DNA of 64,000 nt from contig NZ_JAWQJT010000002.1 of the NCBI RefSeq assembly GCF_033441515.1, positions 310,001 through 374,000 of the forward strand, read 5' to 3'. Under the pieces are notes generated by a model. The model was given only the letters and a program-made list of their open reading frames with translations. It was not told where the DNA came from and searched no databases. Below are positions 51,224 to 59,341 of this stretch, in pieces (the stretch's first letter is position 1; every line of letters starts with the position of its first letter). Source of the stretch: Amycolatopsis solani. GTDB taxonomy: Bacteria; Actinomycetota; Actinomycetes; Mycobacteriales; Pseudonocardiaceae. The translations under genes and the position numbers were made by a program.

Positions 51224-53443
51224 TCACCTCCGCAGGTCGTTCCGGATCCGTTCCCGGGTCCGGGTGGAGGTCGCCGGGTCGTCGGCGAGGGCTTCCACCA
51301 GTGCCCGGCCGCGTTTCGGGTCGATTTCCCAGGCCTGGTTAGCGGCCGCCCGCCGCACTTCGTCTCCCGCTTTCGGGTCGTGCACGATGCTGGTGAGCGC
51401 GCCCACCACCGCCGGTCCGGGGAGGCTGAGCGCCGCGGCGATCCGGACCCTGCCCGGCGTCGCCCGCTTCACCAGCTTCTCGAGGGCGGCCCGTCCGCTT
51501 GCCCGGTCGATTTTGTACAGCGCCTTCGCCGCAGCCAACCGAAAGGAGTCGGGGCGGCCTTTCTGAGCGAGGTTCTGCAGGGTGTTCTTTCCGTAGGTGC
51601 CTGCCTCGCGCGCGGCGGTGAGCCGGAACTGGGGCTTCTCCTGCGCCCGGTCGGCCACCTTCCCCATCAGCCGCTGGCCCTCGGGGTGATTCATGGCGAT
51701 GACCTTCCGCGCCGCGGTCAGCGCGCTTTCGCCGTCGGCCGTCTCGACGATCTCGGCGTAGAGACCGATGGTGACGGCCGTTTTGAGGGGCGCGCCGACG
51801 AGTTCCACCGCTCGCAGCCGGAGGTGCCCGGCGACGAGCTGGTGCTTCGCCAGCTCCACGATCTCGGGTTCGGCCTGCCGTGAGTCGATCTGGTAGGCCC
51901 GTTGCAGGAGGGTGAACCGGCCCGCGTCGGTCGGCGGCTCCGATCGCGCGATCGTCACCAGCAACTCCGCACAGGTCCGCGGGTGGATTTCCTCGAGCGT
52001 CCCGGCCGCCTTGGCCCGGTCCGCCCACTCGATGCGCGAGTCGTTCGCCAGTGCGACCACCGCGTCGATCGGCCCGCCGTGCTCGGTCATGATCCGCGTG
52101 GCCGCCCGGAGCCGGACCCGGAAGGTCGCGGACCCGCTTTCGGAAAGCCGCACCAACGCGGGAACGGCTTGCCCCGGGTCGATCTCGCCCACCAGGAGAG
52201 CCGCCCGGTACCGCACTTCACTGTCCGCTCGCTCGTCTTCCCGCTCCGCGGTCCGGGCCGCCATCCGCAGCGCCGCCCGGCGGTCGAACGGCCTGACCTG
52301 CTCGGCGATCCGCAGCGGCGTCTCGTCGTCGGCCGTGGTCTCCGCGAACCGTTCGGCGAACGTGATCGCGGTGTCCGACTCCAGTCTCAGGAGTTCCCCG
52401 AGCGCCTTCGAGCGCGCGTCGTCGGACAGGCGGCCCTCTTCGGTGACGAGTTCGCTCAGCAGATCGCGACGGCCGAGAGCGATCGCGGCGTCCACGCGCA
52501 GATCGGCCATGTCCTCGGTGGCGGCGAGCTGCTGCATGGCCACGACGCCCTCCGCCGGGTCCAGGTCGCGGATGAGGATCGCCGTGTCGAACCGGTCCTG
52601 GGCGGTGCCGGTCGGGTTCCTCGCCAAGATCCTCACGGCTTTCATGCCTCGCGGGCGGTCGTGATCGATCAGCGCGACCACGGCCTGGTAGCGGCGGCGT
52701 GAGCTGGCGGTCGACGCGGCGAAGCAGACCATCGCGTCGAGTTCGTCCGCGGCCGCGGCCGGGTCGATCGCCTGGAACTGCCCGACCGAGGCCGTCCAGC
52801 GCTCGTCGTCCAGTTCGTCGTCGCGGAGCGCCTCGCGCAGGACGTCGAGGGTTTGCTCCCGGAGAAGATCGCTTCCCGGCAGCAGGTCCCGGTGGAGCAG
52901 GTCGACGACGAACCGGATGTTGGGAGCGCGGTGCCGTCTGTGCAGGAGGTTCCGAAGCCGTCGCTCGATCGCGGGTTTCGCGGGCCGCCACCAGAGCGCG
53001 GCGAGGAAGGCCTGCACGCCGCCGTCGGGCCACGGCCAGTTCTTCCTCGGGACGAAGTACTTCCACGTCGTGGGTGCCGCCAGCCGCGGGCCACGCGGAT
53101 GGCGGCGGAACACGTGGTGAGCGGCCAAGTAGTCCCGGACCTCCGTACGTGCGAAACGCAGCTGCCCGTTCGCGGCCTCGAAGACACCGCTGCTCGCGAG
53201 CAGCCCGCTGAGGGTCTCGCGCCGGTTCTGCCAGGTGAGGTCGGCCGGTGATCGAAGCCGGGGTGAAGCCGAGGCGAGGTCGAGTATTTCCGGGCCGCCG
53301 TGACGATCGCGGCACCGGTCGGCGATCTCTTCCAAGAACAGCCGCGCGTCGTCCGGCAGGTGCTCCGTCCGGTTCAGCACCCGCTCCGCCGACCGGATGA
53401 TTGCTTCGAGCTCGTCGATTTCCCCGCTCGGCGCGTTCGTCAC
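51224..53443 (-). CDS. HEAT-repeat protein resembling a NACHT/STAND protein without its NTPase
   Basis: About 739 residues. The N-terminal 100 residues include ETLSGLLASSGVFEAANGQLRFARTEVRDYLAAHHVFRR, which looks like the segment after the NTPase of NACHT/STAND proteins (compare FxHRSFQEYLAA). The rest is a solenoid of HEAT/Armadillo-like repeats (AVPALVRLSESG; RVDAAIALGRRDLL; FRLAAAKALYKID; RVRIAAALSLPGP). No Walker A or B motif occurs in the frame or just upstream, where the SARP gene begins. It is therefore either a remnant of a STAND sensor or a free-standing solenoid protein. The start is uncertain: GTG 53443 is used, GTG 53479 is possible, and neither has a strong Shine-Dalgarno. Confidence 0.7.
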   Translation of the reverse strand: MTNAPSGEIDELEAIIRSAERVLNRTEHLPDDARLFLEEIADRCRDRHGGPEILDLASASPRLRSPADLTWQNRRETLSGLLASSGVFEAANGQLRFARTEVRDYLAAHHVFRRHPRGPRLAAPTTWKYFVPRKNWPWPDGGVQAFLAALWWRPAKPAIERRLRNLLHRRHRAPNIRFVVDLLHRDLLPGSDLLREQTLDVLREALRDDELDDERWTASVGQFQAIDPAAAADELDAMVCFAASTASSRRRYQAVVALIDHDRPRGMKAVRILARNPTGTAQDRFDTAILIRDLDPAEGVVAMQQLAATEDMADLRVDAAIALGRRDLLSELVTEEGRLSDDARSKALGELLRLESDTAITFAERFAETTADDETPLRIAEQVRPFDRRAALRMAARTAEREDERADSEVRYRAALLVGEIDPGQAVPALVRLSESGSATFRVRLRAATRIMTEHGGPIDAVVALANDSRIEWADRAKAAGTLEEIHPRTCAELLVTIARSEPPTDAGRFTLLQRAYQIDSRQAEPEIVELAKHQLVAGHLRLRAVELVGAPLKTAVTIGLYAEIVETADGESALTAARKVIAMNHPEGQRLMGKVADRAQEKPQFRLTAAREAGTYGKNTLQNLAQKGRPDSFRLAAAKALYKIDRASGRAALEKLVKRATPGRVRIAAALSLPGPAVVGALTSIVHDPKAGDEVRRAAANQAWEIDPKRGRALVEALADDPATSTRTRERIRNDLRR

Positions 53444-53504
53444 AGCTCGGCATGCTAGTTCAGAGATCGACGTGCGCACAGGTCAAAGACTGGACAGCAA
53501 CGCG

Positions 53505-56453
53505 CTAGTCCAAGCCCGCCAGTTCCGCGCGGATCCCTTCCACCGCCGCCGATTCCAGCTCCGTGTGGATCGAGATCGCCAGCTCGTAGTGCTCCCGCGC
53601 GCCGTCGACGTCCGTCGCGGCGATGGCTCGGGCGAGGCCGTGGTGGGCGCGGGCTGTCTGGTCGCGGCACTCCGTCCGGATGGCCAGCAGCAGCGCCGCC
53701 GCGAAGTTCTCTCGGGCCGTTACCGCGTAGCCGCAGGCGTGGCAGGCCTCGCCCAGGCCGTTCAGCGCCCATGCTTCGCCGACCCGGTCGCCGTTGCGGC
53801 GGAAGAGGTCCAGGGCCAGGCGGTGGTGGCCCGCCGCGTCGAAGAGGCGGCCGGCGGTGGCCTCCGCGCGGCCGAGGCCGTCGATGGCCCAGGCTTCGCT
53901 GGCGCTGTGGCCCAAGATGCCGAAGATCCCGGCCGCTTCCGCGTGGCGGCGGACGGACTCTTCGGGGCGGCCTTCGGCGGCGGCCAGCTCGCCCAGGCCG
54001 AGCTGGACCCACGCCTCGCCGAAGCGGTGGCCGGCGCGGGTGTGCAGCTCCAGTGCCTGCCGCAGGTGGTGGTGGCCCGTCGTGGTGTCGCCGGTGCGGA
54101 CCTCGACCGTGCCGAGGCGGGTCAGGAAGTGCGCGCGGCCGCTCGTGTCGCCGATCCGGTCGAACATCGCCAGCGCCTGCTTGAAGTAGCCGGTCGCCGG
54201 GCGGTAGCGGCCCGCGCTTTCCTCGATCATGCCGACGTTGCCGACCGCGCGCGCCTGGCCGAGCACGTCGCCGAGCTCCTCGTACAGCCGATGAGCGGCC
54301 CACATTTCCGCCGCGGCGGGCTCGCCGCGGCCGGCCTGGTTGTGGACGTTGCCCAGTGCGATGCACGCGTTGGCCTCGGCCGCGCGGTCGCCGGTGGCGT
54401 GCGCCGCGGCCCGCGCGTGGGTGTTGATCACCAGCGCCACCGCCTCGTGGTGGCCGTCGAGGTAGCGGAACAGGAGCGCCGACAGCGTCACGGCGTGTTC
54501 CGGCCGCTCGCGCGTCGCCGCGTGGACGACGAGGGCCTGCACCGCCGGGAGTTCCGCGTCCAGCCACTCGTGCGCGGCCTCGGTGTCCGCGAACGCCGGC
54601 ACCGGGCTGACGGCGGCGGGCACGGACGGCCGCCGGTGGGATTCGCCGGGGTAGAGGCGGTCCATCGCCGCGCCGATGGTCGCGAAGTAGTAGCGGTAGA
54701 CGCCGTCCAGCGGGAACTCGCCGCCGGTTTCCGCGGCGTACGCCTTGAGCAGGTCGTGCATGCCGTACCGGTCGGCGCCGGCGGCGTGCACGAGGTGCGC
54801 GCGGACGAGGACGTCCAGCAGCCGCCGGGCTTCTTCGAGCGGGCGGTCCGCGAGCGCCGCCAGCGCGTGGGCGTCGAACAGCGGTGCCGGGTGCCGGCCG
54901 AGGGCGGCGAAGGCGCGGTTGGCCTCCGGGCTCAGCTGCCGCAGCGACCACGAGAACACCGCGCGGACGGCGGCCCGGCTGTCCCCGCCGCCGCTGAGCA
55001 CGTCCAGGGTGTCCTGGGCCGCGCTCAGCTCGTCGACCAGCCGGGACAGCGGCGTCGCCGGGCGGGACACGGCGTGCTCCGCGGCCAGGCGCAGGGTCAG
55101 CGGCAGCCGCACGCACCGCTCGGCCAGCGCCGCCGCGGCCGCCGGTTCCGCGGCCACGCGGCCGCCGATCAGCCGCCGCAGCAACGCGACCGCGTCGTCG
55201 GCCGGCAGCCGGTCCAGCTCCACGCGGTGGGCGCCGTGCAGCGCGACCAGCCCGGCGAGCGAGTCCCGGCTGGTGACCACGACGACGCAGCTGGCCGTGC
55301 CCGGCAGCAGCGGCCGGACCTGCTCGACCGTCGCCGCGTTGTCCAGCACGAGGAGCATCCGCCGGGCCGCGACTGCCGTCCGGAGCCGGGCGGCGCGCTC
55401 GGCGGGCCGCAGCGGGATTTCCGTGCCGGGCGGCAGCACCGCGGTCAGCAGCACGGCCAGCGCGTCGGCCGGGGACACCGGTTCGCCCGGGTCGTACCCG
55501 CACAGGTCGAGGTACAGCTGGCCGTCCGGGAAGCGGTCGCGGGAGCGGTGCCCCCAGTGCACGGCCGTGGCCGTCTTGCCCGCGCCGGGCGTGCCGGTGA
55601 CGCAGACGACCACCGGTTCGTCCCCGCTCCCGCCGGCGACCCGGTCGAGCTCGGCCAGTTCGCCGTCCCGGCCCATGAACGCGGTCGCGTCGGCGGGCAG
55701 CTGCGCGGGAACGGCGACGGTGGGCACGGCCGACGTCCGGAGGTCGTGGCGCAGCACGGCTTCGTGCACGGCGGCGAGCCCGGGGCCGGGATCCACGCCG
55801 AGTTCTTCGCGCAGCGCCCGGCGTGTCCGCTCGAACAACGCGAGCGCGTCGGAACCGCGGCCGACGGCGTAAAACGCGCGCATCAACGCCGCGGCGGCCC
55901 GTTCCTGCAATGGATTTTCGTCGGAAAGCTCGGTCAGCCGCGCGATCGTCGACGCCGGGTCGCCGGCGCCGATCTCGGCTTCGGCCCACGCCACGACGGC
56001 GTCCGCGTGTTCCTGGCGCAGGGCCCGCCGGGTCCGTTCCGCCCAGTGCCCGCGCAGCCCGGCGAGCGGTTCGCCGTGCCACAGCGAAAGGGCGCGCCGC
56101 AGGGCACCGGCGTCGGCGGGGTGTTCGCGCACGACGCTGCGGAACCGGAAGACGTCGACCTGCTCGGGCCGGACGTCGAGGCGGTAGCCGCCGGAATCCC
56201 GCGCCACGCGGGCACCCCCGGGATCGGCTTGTTCGAGCACGCGCCGGATCCGGGTGATGTGCGCCTGCAGCGACCGGCGGACCTGCTGCGGCGGCGATTC
56301 ACCCCAGACCCGGTCGACGAGCACGTCGACCCCGACGGTCCGCCCCGCCTCGAACAGCAGCACGGCGAGCACCGCTTGCCGGCGCGGCTCGCCGAGCTCG
56401 ACGGGCCGGCCGCCCGCGTCCAGGCGGAGCGGTCCCAGGACCCGGAAATCCAC
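53505..56453 (-). CDS. AfsR-like SARP transcriptional regulator (SARP-NB-ARC-TPR)
   Basis: A 982-residue regulator. GTG 56453 is chosen because GGGGAGG is just upstream and VDFRVLGPLRL is the usual SARP N-terminus. Residues 1-95 are the OmpR-type winged helix (RRQAVLAVLLFEAGRTVGVDVLVDRVWG; LQAHITRIRRVLE). Residues 96-245 are the bacterial transcriptional activation domain. Residues 265-560 are an NB-ARC ATPase with a P-loop GTPGAGKT and LLVLDNA. Residues 640-982 contain TPR repeats (ACIALGNVHNQAGR; WVQLGLGELAAAEGR; WALNGLGEACHACGY). Such proteins activate secondary-metabolite or developmental genes, with the TPRs gating activity. The NRPS cluster is more than 30 kb away, so a link is speculative. 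Confidence 0.93.
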   Translation of the reverse strand: MDFRVLGPLRLDAGGRPVELGEPRRQAVLAVLLFEAGRTVGVDVLVDRVWGESPPQQVRRSLQAHITRIRRVLEQADPGGARVARDSGGYRLDVRPEQVDVFRFRSVVREHPADAGALRRALSLWHGEPLAGLRGHWAERTRRALRQEHADAVVAWAEAEIGAGDPASTIARLTELSDENPLQERAAAALMRAFYAVGRGSDALALFERTRRALREELGVDPGPGLAAVHEAVLRHDLRTSAVPTVAVPAQLPADATAFMGRDGELAELDRVAGGSGDEPVVVCVTGTPGAGKTATAVHWGHRSRDRFPDGQLYLDLCGYDPGEPVSPADALAVLLTAVLPPGTEIPLRPAERAARLRTAVAARRMLLVLDNAATVEQVRPLLPGTASCVVVVTSRDSLAGLVALHGAHRVELDRLPADDAVALLRRLIGGRVAAEPAAAAALAERCVRLPLTLRLAAEHAVSRPATPLSRLVDELSAAQDTLDVLSGGGDSRAAVRAVFSWSLRQLSPEANRAFAALGRHPAPLFDAHALAALADRPLEEARRLLDVLVRAHLVHAAGADRYGMHDLLKAYAAETGGEFPLDGVYRYYFATIGAAMDRLYPGESHRRPSVPAAVSPVPAFADTEAAHEWLDAELPAVQALVVHAATRERPEHAVTLSALLFRYLDGHHEAVALVINTHARAAAHATGDRAAEANACIALGNVHNQAGRGEPAAAEMWAAHRLYEELGDVLGQARAVGNVGMIEESAGRYRPATGYFKQALAMFDRIGDTSGRAHFLTRLGTVEVRTGDTTTGHHHLRQALELHTRAGHRFGEAWVQLGLGELAAAEGRPEESVRRHAEAAGIFGILGHSASEAWAIDGLGRAEATAGRLFDAAGHHRLALDLFRRNGDRVGEAWALNGLGEACHACGYAVTARENFAAALLLAIRTECRDQTARAHHGLARAIAATDVDGAREHYELAISIHTELESAAVEGIRAELAGLD

Positions 56454-56551
56454 GCTGCCCTCCCCGGCGGACGGAAACTTGTCGCATTTGTCCCTCGGCG
56501 CATGGTAGAGCCGCCATTTCCAAGACCACAACGCTATTTGCGGCCGGAATC

Positions 56552-56576
56552 GTTTTCCTGAACTGGCGTGGAAAAC
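56552..56576. promoter_or_regulatory. Inverted repeat GTTTTCC-N11-GGAAAAC in the SARP-ROK divergent region
   Basis: GTTTTCC (56552-56558) and GGAAAAC (56570-56576) are perfect reverse complements. They lie in the relatively A/T-rich 269-bp gap between the divergent SARP and ROK genes. An operator for the ROK protein or another regulator is plausible. Nothing else is recognised in the gap. Confidence 0.5.
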
Positions 56577-56722
56577 CGTTCATTTTCGCCTTCACCAGGG
56601 CAGGGAGGAAAATCGCGCACCGCGGGCGGTGGGCGTCGAAAAGAGCGGCCGCGCCCGGCGCCTGGCGTCCGTCCACTCGGGACGGCGGGAGGTCCGCCGC
56701 CGGACGCAGTAGGCTGAGGCGA

Positions 56723-57925
56723 ATGAGCGCGGTATCCGGCACGGAGCACTCGATGGTCGAAACCCGGCACCAGACCCGGTTGCTGACCCTGCTCCGGGAC
56801 GAAGGCCCGATGTCGCGGGTCGAACTGGGGGAGCGGCTCGAGCTGCCGCGGGCGCGGGTGGGCGCCGAGGTGGCCCGGCTCGCCGAGGTCGGGCTGGTCG
56901 AGGCCGCCGGGCCGTCGGCCAGCCGGGGCGGGCGGCGGTCGACGCTGGTGCGGCTGGCCGGTGACCTGCGGGTGCTCGCCGTCGACGTCGGCGCGACGTC
57001 GGTCGGGGTGGCGGTCACCGACGCCTCGTGCGAGGTGCTCGCGCACGCCGTCGAGGACTGCGACGTGCGGCAGGGCCCGCACCCGGTGCTGCGGCGGGTC
57101 GCCGAACTCGCCGGGAAGGTGCGGGACGAGGCACCCGGGCGGCTGGTCGCGGCCGGGATCGGGCTGCCGGGGCCGGTCAGCTTCGCCGAGGGCATGGCGG
57201 TCGCGCCGCCGATCATGCCGGGGTGGGACCGGTTCAGCGTGCGCGACCACCTCAGCGGGCTGTGGGGCTGCCCGGTCGCGGTGGACAACGACGTCAACGC
57301 GATGGCGCTCGGGGAGCGGCACGCCGGGGTCGCGCGGTCGACCGACGACCTGATGTTCGTCAAGATCGGCACCGGGATCGGCTGCGGCATCGTGCTCGGC
57401 GGCAAGGTGTACCGCGGGGTCGCGGGCACGGCCGGCGACATCGGGCACATCCGGCTCGACGACTTCGGCCCGACCTGCGCGTGCGGCGAGGTCGGCTGCC
57501 TGGAGGCCTACTTCGGCGGCGCCGCCCTGGCCCGCGACGGACTGGCGCTGGCCCGCAGCGGCCGCTCGGCGCACCTCGCCGAGGTGGCCGCCGACGGCGG
57601 GGCGGTGACGGCCCGTGACGTCGGCCGCGCGGCGGCGGCGGGCGACTTCGGCGCGGTCAACCTCATCCGCGACGGCGGACGGCGGCTCGGCCAGGTCATC
57701 GCGTCGCTGGTCTGCTTCATCAACCCGGGGATGGTCGTGATCGGCGGCGGGGTGGCGCAGCTCGGGCACCAGCTGCTGGCCGAGGTGCGCAGCGCGGTGT
57801 ACCGCCGGTCGCTGCCGCTGGCGACGGGCAACCTCCCGATCGTGCTGTCCGAGCTCGGCGACACGGCAGGCGTGATCGGCGCGGCCTGGTCGGCGACGGA
57901 CCGCGCGTTCACCTTGAGCAGCTGA
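56723..57925 (+). CDS. ROK-family transcriptional regulator
   Basis: A 400-residue ROK repressor-type protein. Residues 10-65 are a winged helix (HQTRLLTLLRDEGPMSRVELGERLELPRARV). Residues 80-400 are the sugar-kinase-like ROK domain: VLAVDVGATSVGVAV, DNDVNAMALGE, KIGTGIGCGIVLGG and the zinc motif CACGEVGCLEAYFGG. It probably senses a sugar or sugar phosphate. A weak GAGG lies before ATG 56723; ATG 56753 is an alternative. It stands alone, 231 bases before a second ROK gene. Confidence 0.92.
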   Translation: MSAVSGTEHSMVETRHQTRLLTLLRDEGPMSRVELGERLELPRARVGAEVARLAEVGLVEAAGPSASRGGRRSTLVRLAGDLRVLAVDVGATSVGVAVTDASCEVLAHAVEDCDVRQGPHPVLRRVAELAGKVRDEAPGRLVAAGIGLPGPVSFAEGMAVAPPIMPGWDRFSVRDHLSGLWGCPVAVDNDVNAMALGERHAGVARSTDDLMFVKIGTGIGCGIVLGGKVYRGVAGTAGDIGHIRLDDFGPTCACGEVGCLEAYFGGAALARDGLALARSGRSAHLAEVAADGGAVTARDVGRAAAAGDFGAVNLIRDGGRRLGQVIASLVCFINPGMVVIGGGVAQLGHQLLAEVRSAVYRRSLPLATGNLPIVLSELGDTAGVIGAAWSATDRAFTLSS

Positions 57926-57985
57926 CCCCGCCGCTGGCCGGCTCACGTTCGGTGGCTGAACAACCCCGAGAAGTAACGTCGAGAT

Positions 57986-58024
57986 CGGACAGACTTTTGC
58001 ACTGTGCGATCGAAAGTCTGTCCG
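57986..58024. promoter_or_regulatory. 12-bp inverted repeat, candidate ROK operator 1
   Basis: CGGACAGACTTT (57986-57997) and AAAGTCTGTCCG (58013-58024) pair perfectly across a 15-base spacer. The core ACTTT-N15-AAAGT recurs at the second site about 107 bp downstream. It could also be a terminator of the first ROK gene, but it is only moderately GC-rich, and the conserved core and spacing favour an operator. Confidence 0.55.
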
Positions 58025-58100
58025 GTTTCGCACGTCTATCCGGGTGAAAACCGGGCATAGAGCGACCACTTCACCTTGACGAGTGACCCAGACCACCCTA

Positions 58101-58123
58101 CTTTCGCTGCCTGAGCGACAAAG
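58101..58123. promoter_or_regulatory. ACTTT-N15-AAAGT site, candidate ROK operator 2
   Basis: CTTT (58101-58104) and AAAG (58120-58123) are flanked by A and T and separated by exactly 15 bases, with partial dyad symmetry inside (CGCT/AGCG). The site ends 33 bases before the ROK2 start, within the likely promoter of the sugar operon. Confidence 0.5.
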
Positions 58124-58156
58124 TCCGTTCAGTGGGCAGCACAAGTTGGGGGCATC

Positions 58157-59341
58157 GTGGCCGTCACCGGGACCAGGCGAGCCGATCCGGCGAGCCCGCG
58201 TACCGCGAACCTGGCCGCGGTCCTGCGAGCGCTGCGGGGCGGACCGCTCTCGCGGACGCAGCTGGCCGCCCGGTGCGGGATCGCGAAGTCGGCGGTTCCC
58301 GGCCTGCTCACCGACCTCGCCGGGCGCGGGCTCGTCCGGCCCGCCGGGGTCCTGCCTGGTAACGGGCGGCCGAGCCGGCTGGTCGAGCTGCACGGCGAGG
58401 ACGCGTACGCGCTGGCCTTGAGCATCGAAGCCGACCGGCTGGCGGCGGTGGTCACCGATCTGTCCGGGCGGGTGCTGGCCGAGCGGGCCGAGACCGTCGA
58501 CGTCGCCGCGCTCGGCCTGTTGAGAGGCATGGACGAGCTCGCCCACCTCGCCCACCAGGTGCTGCCCGGCGCCCCGGTCGGGGTCGCGATCTCGGTGCCC
58601 GGCCTGGTCGACTCGGCCGCCGCCGTGCTGAGACTCGCGCCGGCGCTGCGTTGGCGGGATGCCGAGATCGCCGGCCTGATGGCCGCGCGGCTGGCCGTCC
58701 CGGCCGAGGCCATCGCCGTTGACAACGATGCCAACCTTGGCGCGCTCGCCGAATCGGTCGACGGGGCCGACGACCTGTTCTACCTCAGCGGCGGGACGAC
58801 CGTCGGCGGCGGCCTCGTCTCCGCCGGCACGATCCTGCGCGGCGCGCGCGGGTTCGCGGGCGAGGTCGGGCACATCGCCGTCGACCCGTCCGGCGAGCGC
58901 TGCGCGTGCGGCCGGACCGGCTGCCTGGAAACCAAGGCGAACCTGGCCGCGGTCCTGCGCGCCGCCGCGCCGCCCGGCGATCCGCTGCACGATCCCGCCC
59001 TCGGCGTCGAAGGGCGGGTCGGCCTGCTCGAAGACCGCGTCCGGCGGGGCGACCAGCGCGCGGTCACGGCGGTGCACGAACTCGGCGTCGCCCTCGGCAT
59101 CGCGCTGTCCACCGTGGTCGACGTGCTCGACCCGGACGTCGTCGTCCTCGGCGGCTACTTCGCCGAGCTCGGCGAGTGGCTGGTCGAGCCGGTCCGCGTC
59201 GAGCTCGCCGCCCGGCCGCTCGGTCACGCCCGGGTCGTGCCGTCCCGGCTCGGCCTCAAAGCCCCGCTGCGGGGCGCCGCGCACCTGGCCGCCGAGCGGC
59301 TGTTCGCGAACCCGACGCTCGTCGAGGAGGCCACGGTATGA
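58157..59341 (+). CDS. ROK-family regulator of the downstream sugar ABC operon
   Basis: A 394-residue ROK protein. Its N-terminal winged helix (NLAAVLRALRGGPLSRTQLAARCGIAKSAV) is followed by a kinase-like domain with DNDANLGALAE, a GEVGH motif and CACGRTGCLETKANL for zinc. Start GTG 58157 follows TTGGGGG. Its stop overlaps the ATPase start (ATGA), so it is the first gene of the sugar transport operon and most likely its repressor, with the ligand being the transported sugar or a phosphate of it. Two ACTTT-N15-AAAGT sites upstream fit autoregulation. Confidence 0.92.
   Translation: MAVTGTRRADPASPRTANLAAVLRALRGGPLSRTQLAARCGIAKSAVPGLLTDLAGRGLVRPAGVLPGNGRPSRLVELHGEDAYALALSIEADRLAAVVTDLSGRVLAERAETVDVAALGLLRGMDELAHLAHQVLPGAPVGVAISVPGLVDSAAAVLRLAPALRWRDAEIAGLMAARLAVPAEAIAVDNDANLGALAESVDGADDLFYLSGGTTVGGGLVSAGTILRGARGFAGEVGHIAVDPSGERCACGRTGCLETKANLAAVLRAAAPPGDPLHDPALGVEGRVGLLEDRVRRGDQRAVTAVHELGVALGIALSTVVDVLDPDVVVLGGYFAELGEWLVEPVRVELAARPLGHARVVPSRLGLKAPLRGAAHLAAERLFANPTLVEEATV

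Noticed and set aside
53505..56453. AfsR-like regulator as the pathway-specific activator of the NRPS cluster
   Set aside because: It lies more than 30 kb away with many unrelated genes between; no shared operator could be identified.
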